From the NCBI RefSeq assembly GCF_015477805.1, contig NZ_JADLQL010000003.1, positions 558,001-622,000 on the forward strand: 64,000 bases of DNA. Reading direction: 5' to 3'. Positions 8,697 through 17,632 of the stretch are shown here, one piece after another. The notes under the pieces are model-generated. The model was not told the DNA's origin and searched no databases. It worked only from the letters and a program-made list of their open reading frames with translations. Both the position numbers and the translations under genes were made by a program. The number at the start of each line of letters is the position of its first letter. The first letter of the stretch is position 1. Source of the DNA: Nocardia flavorosea (lineage in GTDB: Bacteria; Actinomycetota; Actinomycetes; Mycobacteriales; Mycobacteriaceae).

Positions 8697-9958
8697 TGAC
8701 TGTAGCGTTGCCCGAGACCTCCCGTCCGGCCGGCCCGCCCACCGCGGACCGGCGACGCTCACTCATCGAAGGCCGCCTGCTGGTACTGGCGGCCATCGTC
8801 ATGTCGGCGCTCACCCTGCGGGTCGCGGTCACCGCATTCACCCCGCTCGCCGAGGAGATCGGCGAACATATCGGCTACTCCACGGCCGTCGTCGGCGTCT
8901 TCGGGATGATCCCCACCCTGATGTTCTCGGTGACCGGGTTGCTGACCCCGCTGCTGGTGCGGCGGATCGGGCTGGAATGGACCGTGCTGGCGGCGATGGC
9001 CGCCGCCGGTATCGGCATGCTCGCCCGCGTACTCGTCTCCGAAACCGTGGGATTGCTGCTGTTCTCCGCGCTGGCCCTCGGCGGTATGGGGATCGGCAAT
9101 ATCGTCGTCCCGCCACTGGTGAAACGCTATTTCCCCGATCGGCTCGCCACGGTGAGCGCGCTCTACATCACCATGGTGCAGATCGGAACCGTGATTCCCG
9201 CCCTGGTGGCGGTGCCGCTGGCCGAATCGTACGGCTGGCGGGTCTCACTGGGGGTGTGGGCGCTACTCGGGTTCGCCGCGGCCGTGCCCTGGATGGGCGT
9301 CCTGTGGAATCGGCGCGGCGCGGCAGTGGCAGATACCACCGGACTACCCGGCGCGAGCACCGGGCCCGCCCCGAAGGTGTGGCGCTCGCCGCTGGCCTGG
9401 GGGATGTCCGCCATGTTCGGGATGACGTCGCTGACCACCTATTCGGTCTTCACCTGGCTGCCCACGATCCTGTCCGACGCCGGCGCGGATGCCGCGTTCG
9501 GCGGGTCGATGGTCGCCCTGTTCGCGCTCATGGGCCTGATCGCGGCCTTGACGGCGCCGACGGTGGCGGCCCGGATGACCAACCCGTTCCCGGTCGCGGT
9601 GGGCTGCGCGGTCTGTTTCCTGGTGGCGTTCGCGGGCCTGCTGATCGCCCCGATGAGCGCGCCGGTGCTGTGGGTGGTCATCCTCGGTCTCGGTCCAAGC
9701 ACCTTCCCGATGGCCCTCACCCTGATCAATCTGCGGACTCGTACCCCGGCGGGGTCGGCCGCGCTGTCGGGATTCACCCAGGGCGTCGGTTACGCACTGG
9801 CCTGTATCGGGCCTCTGGTGTTCGGGATGCTGCACACTGTGACCGGCGGCTGGGCGGCGCCGTTCGCGTTGCTCGCGGCCTCGGTGGTGGTGCTGCTGAT
9901 CGGCGCCTGGCAGGCATGTAAACCGCGACTGCTCGAGGACGGCCCGGCGGGCGGTTGA
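8696..9958 (+). CDS. MFS transporter, CynX/NimT family
   Basis: A 420-residue integral membrane protein with about 12 hydrophobic segments, starting with LLVLAAIVMSALTLRVAVTAFTPL, a pattern typical of the CynX/NimT (cyanate or nitroimidazole transport) MFS group. Cyanate would fit the nitrogen-metabolism surroundings, but the sequence alone does not define the substrate. It is expressed divergently from the GntR regulator and starts at a GTG placed directly at the predicted transcription start. A TTCTCAC...GTGAGAA inverted repeat lies just downstream. Confidence 0.85.
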   Translation: MTVALPETSRPAGPPTADRRRSLIEGRLLVLAAIVMSALTLRVAVTAFTPLAEEIGEHIGYSTAVVGVFGMIPTLMFSVTGLLTPLLVRRIGLEWTVLAAMAAAGIGMLARVLVSETVGLLLFSALALGGMGIGNIVVPPLVKRYFPDRLATVSALYITMVQIGTVIPALVAVPLAESYGWRVSLGVWALLGFAAAVPWMGVLWNRRGAAVADTTGLPGASTGPAPKVWRSPLAWGMSAMFGMTSLTTYSVFTWLPTILSDAGADAAFGGSMVALFALMGLIAALTAPTVAARMTNPFPVAVGCAVCFLVAFAGLLIAPMSAPVLWVVILGLGPSTFPMALTLINLRTRTPAGSAALSGFTQGVGYALACIGPLVFGMLHTVTGGWAAPFALLAASVVVLLIGAWQACKPRLLEDGPAGG

Positions 9959-9962
9959 TCGC

Positions 9963-9995
9963 TTCTCACCCCGGCCGCGCGAACCGCGTGAGAAA
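9963..9995. promoter_or_regulatory. Candidate nitrate-operon operator upstream of narK
   Basis: TTCTCAC (9963-9969) and GTGAGAA (9988-9994) form a 7-bp inverted repeat spaced by 18 bp. The right half extends to GTGAGAAA (9988-9995), 82 nt before the narK start. The same GTGAGAAA with a CTCAC partner occurs 78 nt before narG, so it may be the binding site of a shared regulator. It could also act as a weak hairpin behind the MFS gene. Confidence 0.4.
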
Positions 9996-10077
9996 CCGTT
10001 GATTCGGCGGTCATTTTGGGCAGCATTACGGCAATACCCGTTTCCTAACGTGGGGTCGAACCACGTTGGGAGGCCCC

Positions 10078-11586
10078 TTGAACACGCAGACAGAGAGCCG
10101 CCGCGGCGCCGTGCAGGCGTTGTTCCGGCGGCCGAAGCTGGAGCGCTGGGATGCAGAGGACACCGCGGCCTGGGCGGCCGGCGGTAAGCAGATCGCCACG
10201 CGCAACCTGATCTGGTCGGTCGCCGCCGAGCACATCGGATTCTCGATCTGGTCGATCTGGTCGGTCATGGTGCTGTTCATGCCGGCCGAAACCTACGGTA
10301 TCGACCCGGCCGGCAAGTTCTTCCTGGTCGCGGTACCGACCTTGGTCGGCGCGATCCTGCGGATCCCGTACACGGTGGCGACGGCCCGTTTCGGCGGTCG
10401 CAACTGGACGGTTTTCAGCGCCGTGGCATTGCTGATCCCTACCCTGCTCACGCTGTATTTCGTGAACCAGCCGGGAACGTCGTATACGACCTTCCTGATC
10501 GTCGCGGCGTTCGCCGGCCTGGGCGGCGGCAACTTCGCCTCGTCGATGACGAATATCAATGCCTTCTACCCGCAGCGTCTCAAGGGCTGGGCCCTGGGCA
10601 TGAACGCAGGCGGCGGCAATATCGGTGTTCCGGTGATCCAGCTGTTCGGGCTGCTGATCATCGCGACCCTCGGCAACGAATACGCCTCGGTGATCTGCGC
10701 GGTGTACCTGGTGCTGGTCGTACTCGCCGGGCTCGGCGCGGCCTTGTTCATGGACAATCTGCCGAATCAGAAGGCCGATCTGTCCTTCATGCTCACCGCG
10801 CTGAAAGTGCCGCAGTCGTGGGCGGTTTCGTTTCTCTACATCGGTACCTTCGGTTCGTTCATCGGGTACAGTTTCGCCTTCGGGCAGATCCTGCAGATCA
10901 GTTTCGTGGCCGGCGGGGAAACCGCGGCACAAGCCACTCTGCATGCCGCGCAGATCGCTTTCCTCGGGCCGCTGCTCGGTTCGCTGGCCCGGCCGTACGG
11001 TGGCAAGCTGGCCGACCGGATCGGCGGGAGCAAGGTCACCCTGGTCACGTTCGTGGCGATGACGGCCGCGGCCGTGGTGGTGGCCGGGGCATCGACGGTG
11101 GCCGACGGTTCGGCGAACGGTTTCTCCGGCCCGGTGCTTGCGGTGCTGGTCGCCGGTTTCGTGGCGTTGTTCGTACTGTCCGGGCTGGGCAACGGCGCAG
11201 TCACCAAGATCATTCCGTCGGTTTTCGACGCCAAATCGCGCAGTCTCGACGCAACGCCCGCCGAACGCGCCGCCTGGGCACAGAACACCTCCGGTGCGCT
11301 CATCGGTTTCGTCGGCGCCATCGGCGCGCTCGGCGGGGTAGGGATCAACCTCGTCCTGCGCTCGTCGTACTCCTCGACGCAGTCGGCGACCACCGCCTTC
11401 TGGGTGTTCATGGCGTTCTATATCGCCTGCGCCGCCGTCACCTGGGCGGTGTTCCTGCGCCTGCCCGCCGCTCCCGCCCCCGGCCGGGAAATCGTCGCCG
11501 GCGCCGAAGCCCTGGTCCGCCGGGCCGAATCCGGCTCGCCGTCCACCCCGCCCACCGCGACCCGGTCCGCCCGGTCGTCGGCCTGA
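10078..11586 (+). CDS. narK: NarK-type nitrate/nitrite transporter
   Basis: A 502-residue MFS permease with roughly 12 membrane helices. Both nitrate-signature regions of the NNP family are present: one around GGGNFASSMTNINAFYPQ in helix 5 and one around GLGNGAVTKIIPSVF in helix 11. It imports nitrate or exchanges nitrate for nitrite to supply the reductases encoded here. The start is uncertain: TTG at 10078 lies 4 nt behind GGGAGG, and an upstream TTG at 10066 is in frame but overlaps that site. It opens an operon with nirB (24-nt gap). In M. tuberculosis and M. smegmatis, narK homologues likewise sit by nirBD and the HemD-like regulator. Confidence 0.93.
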   Translation: MNTQTESRRGAVQALFRRPKLERWDAEDTAAWAAGGKQIATRNLIWSVAAEHIGFSIWSIWSVMVLFMPAETYGIDPAGKFFLVAVPTLVGAILRIPYTVATARFGGRNWTVFSAVALLIPTLLTLYFVNQPGTSYTTFLIVAAFAGLGGGNFASSMTNINAFYPQRLKGWALGMNAGGGNIGVPVIQLFGLLIIATLGNEYASVICAVYLVLVVLAGLGAALFMDNLPNQKADLSFMLTALKVPQSWAVSFLYIGTFGSFIGYSFAFGQILQISFVAGGETAAQATLHAAQIAFLGPLLGSLARPYGGKLADRIGGSKVTLVTFVAMTAAAVVVAGASTVADGSANGFSGPVLAVLVAGFVALFVLSGLGNGAVTKIIPSVFDAKSRSLDATPAERAAWAQNTSGALIGFVGAIGALGGVGINLVLRSSYSSTQSATTAFWVFMAFYIACAAVTWAVFLRLPAAPAPGREIVAGAEALVRRAESGSPSTPPTATRSARSSA

Positions 11587-11610
11587 TACCGGATCTCCAC
11601 GGAGGACACC

Positions 11611-14139
11611 ATGAACGCACAGCGCAGAACAGTCGTCGTCGCCGGGCACGGTATGGTCGGGCACCGTTTCGTCGAGGCGCTCCGCTCCCGGGATTCCGCC
11701 GGCCAGTGGCAGGTCGTCGTACTCGGCGAGGAGCAGTTGCCCGCCTACGACCGGGTGGGGCTGTCCTCCTACGTCGGCAACTGGGATCCGGCCGCCCTCG
11801 CGCTACCGGGTAACGAGTACGCCGGCGACAACCTGGTGGATCTGCGCCTCGGGCAGCGCGCGGAGGCCATCGACAGGGACGCCCGGACGGTGACCACCGC
11901 CGCCGGTGCCGTGCTCGGCTACGACGCGCTGGTGCTGGCCACCGGTTCCTACCCGTTCGTGCCGCCCGTGCCGGGACACGAGCATCCGGAATGCTTTGTC
12001 TACCGCACCATCGACGACCTCGACGGCATCAAGGCCGCGGCGGAAGCGGCGGGTCCGGGGGCGCACGGCGTGGTCGTCGGCGGTGGTCTGCTCGGCCTGG
12101 AGGCAGCCAACGCGCTACGGATGCTCGGGCTGGTTGCGCATGTGATCGAGTACAACGACCGGCTGATGCCGGCGCAGGTCGACGAGGGCGGCGGCGCGAT
12201 CCTGGAGACATTGGTCACCGAGCTGGGGTTGCAGGTGCACACCGGTGTCGGCACTCAGGGCATCGAACGCGACCAGGACGCGGCCCCGGACGGGCGGCTG
12301 AAGATCGCTCTCTCCGACGACACGGTGATCGACGCCGCCCTGCTGGTGTTCTCCGCGGGTATCCGGCCCCGCGATCAGATCGCCCGCGACGCCGGCCTCG
12401 AGGTGGGCTCGCGCGGCGGTATCGTCACCGATCTGAGCCTGGCCACCTCCGATCCGCATATCTACGCCATCGGTGAATGCGCCGCGGTCGAGGGTGTCTG
12501 TTACGGCCTGGTCGCGCCCGGTTACACCACCGCCGAGATCGTGGCCGACCGGTTGCTCGGCGGCGCCGGTGAGTTCCCCGGTGCCGATATGTCCACCAAG
12601 CTGAAACTGCTGGGCGTGGACGTGGCCAGCTTCGGTGACGCGCACGGCCGTACCGAGGGCGCGCTGTCGGTGGTGCTGCACGATGCGGCGCGGGGCACCT
12701 ACTCGAAGCTGGTGATCTCCGATGATGCGCAGACCCTGCTCGGCGGCATCCTGGTGGGCGATGCCACCCAGTATGCGGCGTTGCGCCCGCTGGTCGGACG
12801 CCCGTTGCCGGCCGAACCGGCCGCGCTGATCTCCCCGGCCGGGGCCGAACTCGGTGCCGACGCACTGCCCGACGAAGCCCAGATCTGCTCCTGCAACGAT
12901 GTGAGCAAGGGCACCATCTGCGATGCCATCGCCGATGGTGCCTGCGATATCCCCGCGATCAAATCCTGCACCAAGGCCGGCACCTCCTGCGGCGGCTGTG
13001 TGCCGATGATCAAGAAGGTGCTCGAACAGTCCGGCGTCGAGATGTCCAAGGCGGTGTGCGAGCATTTCGAACAGTCGCGGGCCGAACTGTTCCAGATCGT
13101 GCAGGCCACCGGTATCCGCACCTTCTCCGAGCTGATCGCCCGGCACGGCAAAGGTATCGGTTGCGATATCTGCAAACCGACGGTCGCCTCGATATTGGCT
13201 TCCACGTCGAGTGAGCACATTCTGGAGGGCGAACAGGCCGCGCTGCAGGACACCAACGACCACTTCCTGGCCAACCTCCAGAAGAACGGCACCTATTCGG
13301 TGGTGCCGCGGATGCCGGGCGGGGAGGTCACGCCCGAGCAGTTGATCGTGATCGGTGAGGTCGCCAAGGAGTTCGGCCTCTACACCAAGATCACCGGTGG
13401 CCAGCGGATCGACCTGTTCGGCGCCCGCGTCGAACAGTTGCCGCTCATCTGGCAGCGGCTCGTGGACGCCGGGATGGAATCCGGTCATGCGTACGGTAAA
13501 TCGCTGCGCACGGTCAAGAGCTGCGTCGGGTCCACCTGGTGCCGGTACGGTCAGCAGGATTCGGTCGGGATGGCGGTCCTGCTGGAGAAGCGCTACCGCG
13601 GCCTGCGGTCACCGCACAAACTGAAACTGGCCGTCTCCGGCTGTGCCCGGGAATGCGCCGAGGCCCGCGGCAAGGATGTCGGCGTGATCGCCACCGAGAA
13701 CGGCTGGAACCTCTACGTCGGCGGTAACGGCGGACTGACCCCGAAACACGCGGTGCTGCTGGCCGGTGATCTCGATGACGAGACCTTGATCGCCTATATC
13801 GACCGCTACCTGATGTTCTACATCCGCACCGCGGACCGGTTGCAGCGCACCGCGCCGTGGCAGGAGGATTTGGGCATCGAATATGTCCGCGAGGTGGTTT
13901 GCGCGGACAGTCTCGGTATCGCGGCCGATCTGGAAGCGGCGATGCAATCGCATGTGGCCGGCTATCGGGACGAATGGGCTGCGGTGCTCGCGGACGAGCA
14001 GAAACTCTCGCGGTTCGTATCGTTCGTCAACGCACCCGCCGAAGCGGATCCGACGATCTCCTTCGACGACAGCGGTGAACGCAAAATCCCGGTGCTGCTC
14101 GGCCTGCCCGCGATGCCCGGAGGCGGCAGTGGAATGTAA
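11611..14139 (+). CDS. nirB: Assimilatory nitrite reductase [NAD(P)H], large subunit
   Basis: This 842-residue enzyme reduces nitrite to ammonium with six electrons from NAD(P)H. Domains in order: FAD/NAD-binding reductase (about 5-300, with the second dinucleotide fold at GVVVGGGLLGLEAANAL); BFD-like [2Fe-2S] domain (about 425-480, CSC... and CTKAGTSCGGC); a second small BFD-like segment (GKGIGCDICKP); nitrite/sulfite-reductase half-domain (about 560-620); and the siroheme/[4Fe-4S] domain with CVGSTWC and, later, CARECAEARGKDVG. A GGAGG site lies 5 nt before the ATG. The last codons are part of a 74-bp tandem repeat that continues beyond the stop. Confidence 0.97.
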   Translation: MNAQRRTVVVAGHGMVGHRFVEALRSRDSAGQWQVVVLGEEQLPAYDRVGLSSYVGNWDPAALALPGNEYAGDNLVDLRLGQRAEAIDRDARTVTTAAGAVLGYDALVLATGSYPFVPPVPGHEHPECFVYRTIDDLDGIKAAAEAAGPGAHGVVVGGGLLGLEAANALRMLGLVAHVIEYNDRLMPAQVDEGGGAILETLVTELGLQVHTGVGTQGIERDQDAAPDGRLKIALSDDTVIDAALLVFSAGIRPRDQIARDAGLEVGSRGGIVTDLSLATSDPHIYAIGECAAVEGVCYGLVAPGYTTAEIVADRLLGGAGEFPGADMSTKLKLLGVDVASFGDAHGRTEGALSVVLHDAARGTYSKLVISDDAQTLLGGILVGDATQYAALRPLVGRPLPAEPAALISPAGAELGADALPDEAQICSCNDVSKGTICDAIADGACDIPAIKSCTKAGTSCGGCVPMIKKVLEQSGVEMSKAVCEHFEQSRAELFQIVQATGIRTFSELIARHGKGIGCDICKPTVASILASTSSEHILEGEQAALQDTNDHFLANLQKNGTYSVVPRMPGGEVTPEQLIVIGEVAKEFGLYTKITGGQRIDLFGARVEQLPLIWQRLVDAGMESGHAYGKSLRTVKSCVGSTWCRYGQQDSVGMAVLLEKRYRGLRSPHKLKLAVSGCARECAEARGKDVGVIATENGWNLYVGGNGGLTPKHAVLLAGDLDDETLIAYIDRYLMFYIRTADRLQRTAPWQEDLGIEYVREVVCADSLGIAADLEAAMQSHVAGYRDEWAAVLADEQKLSRFVSFVNAPAEADPTISFDDSGERKIPVLLGLPAMPGGGSGM

Positions 14140-14292
14140 CCACGGAGGGTGTCGGGGGTAGGCCGGATGGAGACAGCCTGCCCGCGATGCCGGGAGGCGG
14201 CAGTGGAATGTAACCGCGGAGGGTGTCGTGGGTAGGCCGGATGGAGACAGCCTGCCCGCGATGCCCGGAGGCGGTAGTGGAATGTAGCCGCG
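14103..14292 (+). repeat. 74-bp tandem repeat, about 2.6 copies, spanning the nirB stop codon
   Basis: Copies begin at 14103, 14177 and 14251; the third stops at about 14292. Each copy starts with CCTGCCCGCGATGCC and includes the bases that encode the last residues of NirB and its stop. Copies 1 and 2 differ at only a few positions. Because 74 is not a multiple of three and copy 1 contains the stop codon, the extra copies are untranslated. They make up most of the nirB-nirD gap. Confidence 0.93.
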
Positions 14293-14380
14293 AACAGCCG
14301 CTACGCGTGGGAAATGGCGGCTTAACCGCGTGGAAACAGTGCGCCGGTACCAATAGGTGAGGCGTGTGGAGGAGAACACC

Positions 14381-14779
14381 ATGACCGTGATCGATACCCC
14401 TGGCGTTGCCCCGGCCACCACCGGGTGGACTTCGGCTTGCCGGCTCGACTATTTGATCCCCGGCCGCGGCGTAGCGGTGCTGCTGCCCGGCGGAGGCCAG
14501 GCCGCACTGTTCCTGCTGCCCGAGGGCACCTTGTACGCGGTCGGCAATATCGACCCCTTCGGCCGGGCGGCGGTGATGTCGCGTGGGATCGTCGGTGACC
14601 GCGGCGGTGAGCCCGTGGTCGCGTCGCCGCTGCTGAAGCAGGCATTCTCGCTGCTCGACGGGCGGTGCCTCGATGATGCGGCCGAATCGCTGCCGGTGTA
14701 CGCCGTCCGCGTGGACGGGGGCATGGTTTCGATCTCCGACGAACCTCTGGTCCTGGTCGCGAACGGTTGCCCCGCATGA
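14381..14779 (+). CDS. nirD: Nitrite reductase small subunit
   Basis: A 132-residue protein of the NirD family, a Rieske-like beta fold that has lost the Cys/His iron-sulfur ligands, as seen here: the protein lacks any CxH pair. Recognisable segments are LLPEGTLYAVGNIDPFG, followed by SRGIVGDRGGEPVVASPL and AVRVDGGMVSI. NirD partners NirB in the NAD(P)H nitrite reductase. The ATG has GGAGGA about 7 nt upstream. It is separated from nirB by 241 bp containing the 74-bp repeat, and its stop overlaps the next start (ATGA). Confidence 0.95.
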   Translation: MTVIDTPGVAPATTGWTSACRLDYLIPGRGVAVLLPGGGQAALFLLPEGTLYAVGNIDPFGRAAVMSRGIVGDRGGEPVVASPLLKQAFSLLDGRCLDDAAESLPVYAVRVDGGMVSISDEPLVLVANGCPA

Positions 14780-15993
14780 CGGTGCCGGATACGAACGCCG
14801 CGCTGGCCGGGTTCACCATCGGTCTCACGGCGGCCCGGCGCGCGGAGGAATTCGCCACTCTGCTCACCCGGCGGGGTGCGACGGTCGTATCCGCGCCGGC
14901 CATCCGGATCATTCCGCTGGCCGACGACACCGAACTCGAGCGGGTGACGCGCGAACTGGTCGCCGACCCGCCGCAGATCACCGTCGCCACCACCGGGATC
15001 GGTTTCCGCGGCTGGATGGAGGCGGCGGAGGGCTGGGGGCTGGCCGAACAGCTGTGTGCCACATTCGGCATCACCCGGATGCTGGCCCGGGGTCCCAAGG
15101 CGAAGGGCGCGATCCGGGCGGCCGGGCTCCGGGAGGAATGGTCGCCTGCTTCCGAATCGTCGGCGGAGGTGCTCGACCATCTGCTCGCCGAGGGAGTGGC
15201 GGGGGTACGGATCGCGGTGCAGTTGCACGGCGCAACCACCGAATGGGAGCCGATCCCGGATTTCTGTGAGGTGCTGCGCTGCGCCGGCGCCGATGTGGTG
15301 CCGGTGCCGGTGTACCGGTGGGAACCGCCCGCCGATCGCGGTCCGATGGACGGTCTCATCGAAGCCATCGTCACTTCCGGCATCGACTGCGTAACCTTCA
15401 CCAGTGCGCCCGCGGTGGCCTCGATGCTGATGCGGGCCAAGGAAACCGGTGTGCTCGAGGGTGTTCTGCACGCGCTGCGCACCCGAGTGCCGGCGGCCTG
15501 CGTCGGACCCATCACCGCGGCCCCGCTGGAGGAACTGGGAGTTCCGGTCACGATGCCCGGCCGGGCGCGGCTGGGCGCGCTGGCTCGTCATGTGGCCGAG
15601 GAACTACCGCGCCGCGCCGGCCGGATCAACGCCGCCGGGCACACCATCAGCGTGCGCGGTGCGTGCGTGGTGGTGGACGGCACGGTGAAACAACTGGCTC
15701 CCGCTCCGATGGCACTGATGCGTTCGCTGGCGCGGTATCCCGGCCGGGTGGTGTCCCGCGAGGATCTGCTGGCTGCCTTGCCCGGGGGCGGCGACGATAC
15801 CCACGCGGTGGAGACCGCGATCGCGCGGCTGCGGGCGGGGCTGGGCACGCCGAAGGCGATCCAGACCGTGGTCAAGCGTGGTTACCGGCTGGCCATGGAC
15901 CCGGCCGAATGCACCGACAACCACGCGAGCGCCGCGCTGCCCGCGGCACCCGTACGCAACACCCGGTATGTGCGTTCGGTGGTCTCCGGGTGA
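14776..15993 (+). CDS. nnaR: NnaR-like regulator: uroporphyrinogen-III-synthase domain fused to a winged helix
   Basis: A 405-residue fusion. Residues about 10-265 form a HemD-like domain (the uroporphyrinogen-III synthase fold, with FTSAPAVASML and VACVGPIT-type segments). Residues about 285-380 form an OmpR-type winged helix, ending HAVETAIARLRAGL...IQTVVKRGYRL. Proteins with this architecture (Rv0260c; M. smegmatis NnaR) act as regulators of nitrate and nitrite assimilation. The operon position between nirD (4-nt ATGA overlap) and the chelatase (GTGA overlap) supports that role and suggests it could sense a tetrapyrrole. Whether the HemD domain remains catalytic is unknown. Confidence 0.85.
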   Translation: MTVPDTNAALAGFTIGLTAARRAEEFATLLTRRGATVVSAPAIRIIPLADDTELERVTRELVADPPQITVATTGIGFRGWMEAAEGWGLAEQLCATFGITRMLARGPKAKGAIRAAGLREEWSPASESSAEVLDHLLAEGVAGVRIAVQLHGATTEWEPIPDFCEVLRCAGADVVPVPVYRWEPPADRGPMDGLIEAIVTSGIDCVTFTSAPAVASMLMRAKETGVLEGVLHALRTRVPAACVGPITAAPLEELGVPVTMPGRARLGALARHVAEELPRRAGRINAAGHTISVRGACVVVDGTVKQLAPAPMALMRSLARYPGRVVSREDLLAALPGGGDDTHAVETAIARLRAGLGTPKAIQTVVKRGYRLAMDPAECTDNHASAALPAAPVRNTRYVRSVVSG

Positions 15994-16928
15994 CGGCACC
16001 CGAATCGTCGGCGCCGGTTCCCGCGCTGGTTCTGGTAGCGCACGGAACCCGCAGCGGTAAAGGTGTGGAGATGATCGCCGCGCTCGCCGAGGCGGTCGGC
16101 CGGGAACTGGGGCACCGGCAGGCCCTCGCCGCAACGCGCTGTACGCACAGCGCGGCCGGCGGACAGGACATGACCGGACAGAACGCACGGGGTCGCCGGG
16201 CCGCGATCACTCCCGCCTCGCATGCAGTCGCCGGGTGCGGTTGCGCCGGCGACCTCGGCGTGATCATCGGCGGGGCCGCGACGAACGTCACGGTCCGCAC
16301 GGCGTTCGTCGATGTTCTCGGCCCGTCACCGTCGGAAGTGCTGCGCGATCTCGCCGCGCAGTCGCCGAACAGCGCCGAACCCGCTGCGGCTGTGGTGGTT
16401 CCGGCGTTCCTCGCTTCCGGCTACCACGTCTATCAGGATGTGCCGCGCGAAGTCGGCGACAGCGGCCATCGCGCGGTGACGGTGACGCCCGCGTTGGGGC
16501 CGGATCCCGCCCTGGCCCGGATCATGGCCATGCGGTTAGGCGCGGCCGGCTGGTGTCCGGGCGATGCCGTGGTGTTCGCGGCCGCGGGCTCGTCGGATCC
16601 GCGGGCCCGGGCGGATGTGCGCCGCGCGGCCGCGATGCTGACCGCGCAACTCGCGACACCGGTGCGCACGGCGTATGTCGCCACCGGCGCACCGCGGGTC
16701 CCGGACGTGGTCGCGCAACTGCGCGCACAGGGCCGGGGGCGGGTGTTCGTCGCCTCCTACCTGCTGGCACACGGACTGTTTCACGAACGCCTGCACCAGG
16801 CCGGGGCGACCGGAGTCGCCGATCCGATCGGTGTGCATCCCGGTGTGGTGAGGTTGATCGCCGACCGGCATCAGACCCGGTACCAGACGAAAGGATTGTC
16901 GCGGGTGGGGCCGTACCGGTCGATCTGA
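15990..16928 (+). CDS. Sirohydrochlorin chelatase-like protein with an unusual insertion
   Basis: A 312-residue CbiX/SirB-type protein, expected to insert ferrous iron into sirohydrochlorin to make the siroheme that NirB needs. The first-half motif is LVLVAHGTR (His18), continued at AFVDVLGPSPSEVL. The second half carries VVVPAFLASGYHVYQDVP, VFAAAGSSDPRARADV and YLLAHGLFHERL. Between the first helix and AFVDVL there is an extra stretch of nearly 60 residues (about 42-99), Gly/Ala-rich with three cysteines. The C-terminus runs 58 nt into the convergent protease gene and ends with a sequence unlike the family. Start overlaps the preceding stop (GTGA). Confidence 0.82.
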   Translation: MTAPESSAPVPALVLVAHGTRSGKGVEMIAALAEAVGRELGHRQALAATRCTHSAAGGQDMTGQNARGRRAAITPASHAVAGCGCAGDLGVIIGGAATNVTVRTAFVDVLGPSPSEVLRDLAAQSPNSAEPAAAVVVPAFLASGYHVYQDVPREVGDSGHRAVTVTPALGPDPALARIMAMRLGAAGWCPGDAVVFAAAGSSDPRARADVRRAAAMLTAQLATPVRTAYVATGAPRVPDVVAQLRAQGRGRVFVASYLLAHGLFHERLHQAGATGVADPIGVHPGVVRLIADRHQTRYQTKGLSRVGPYRSI

Positions 16929-17632
16929 TCGAAGAGCCAGGAGGCGGGCTCCACCACCGCGCTGTGGTCGGCATCCTGGTCGAAAGCCACGAGGAGGCCG
17001 ACGAAGGCGGCGTGCCCGTCGGAAGTCTGCCGGTAGACGACCGCGCCGGAATCGCCGCCCTCCGCGCCCAGGGTGTTGGTCGTATAGAGGTAACGCTCGG
17101 CGATTTCGGTGATCGTCCCGCAGCTCCAGCCGGTGGTCGCACCGAGTTTGCAGACCTGCTGGTTCATCTCCGGATGCATATCCACCGAGGACAGGCCGAA
17201 GCTGCCCATACTGGCCGCGACCCCGACACCGTCGTAGAGCCGGATCAGCGCGAATCCGAAGGTGAGTCCCTCGTCGGGGCGGTTGAATTCGTACCAGCCG
17301 ACCGGGTTGCCGTCCTTATCGGTGACGACGCCGTCGCGGTAGCAGTGCCCGGCGGTGACGGCGTACCGTGCCGTGCCGATCATGCCTGTGAGCCCGACTG
17401 TGCAGCGGCTGACCTCGACCTTGCCGCCCGCAATCTCGGTCCGTCGGACCTCCATACCGGGATACACGGTCACCGCGGGGGCGGCGGCGGCCGGGGCGGC
17501 GGTAGCCCGGCCGAGGCCGGATACTGTACCCACAGCCGTCACCGTGCCGACAGCCAGCATTATCGCCGCGACAGCGGCCAGGACGCGAGCTGTCGTTCTG
17601 CGACCCCGCGACACCGGCACGGACCTGACCAT
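16871..17632 (-). CDS. Secreted trypsin-like (S1) protease-like protein
   Basis: A 253-residue exported protein: a twin-basic N-terminus, a hydrophobic core (about 16-40) and an Ala-rich cleavage region near residue 46. The S1 fold is indicated by TAGHC (His96) and GGDSGAVV (Ser195), plus cysteine pairs. The usual catalytic Asp context (DFALI) reads GFALIRL here, so the acid of the triad is not obvious and activity is uncertain. The ATG follows a GAGGTG site closely. Its last 58 nt overlap the convergent chelatase gene. It is divergent from narG, with 445 bp between them. Confidence 0.82.
   Translation of the reverse strand: MVRSVPVSRGRRTTARVLAAVAAIMLAVGTVTAVGTVSGLGRATAAPAAAAPAVTVYPGMEVRRTEIAGGKVEVSRCTVGLTGMIGTARYAVTAGHCYRDGVVTDKDGNPVGWYEFNRPDEGLTFGFALIRLYDGVGVAASMGSFGLSSVDMHPEMNQQVCKLGATTGWSCGTITEIAERYLYTTNTLGAEGGDSGAVVYRQTSDGHAAFVGLLVAFDQDADHSAVVEPASWLFDQIDRYGPTRDNPFVWYRV

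Noticed and set aside
9963..10077. GlnR-type nitrogen box upstream of narK
   Set aside because: Half-site GAAAC is present, but the paired GTnAC half and the correct spacing are not; not called.
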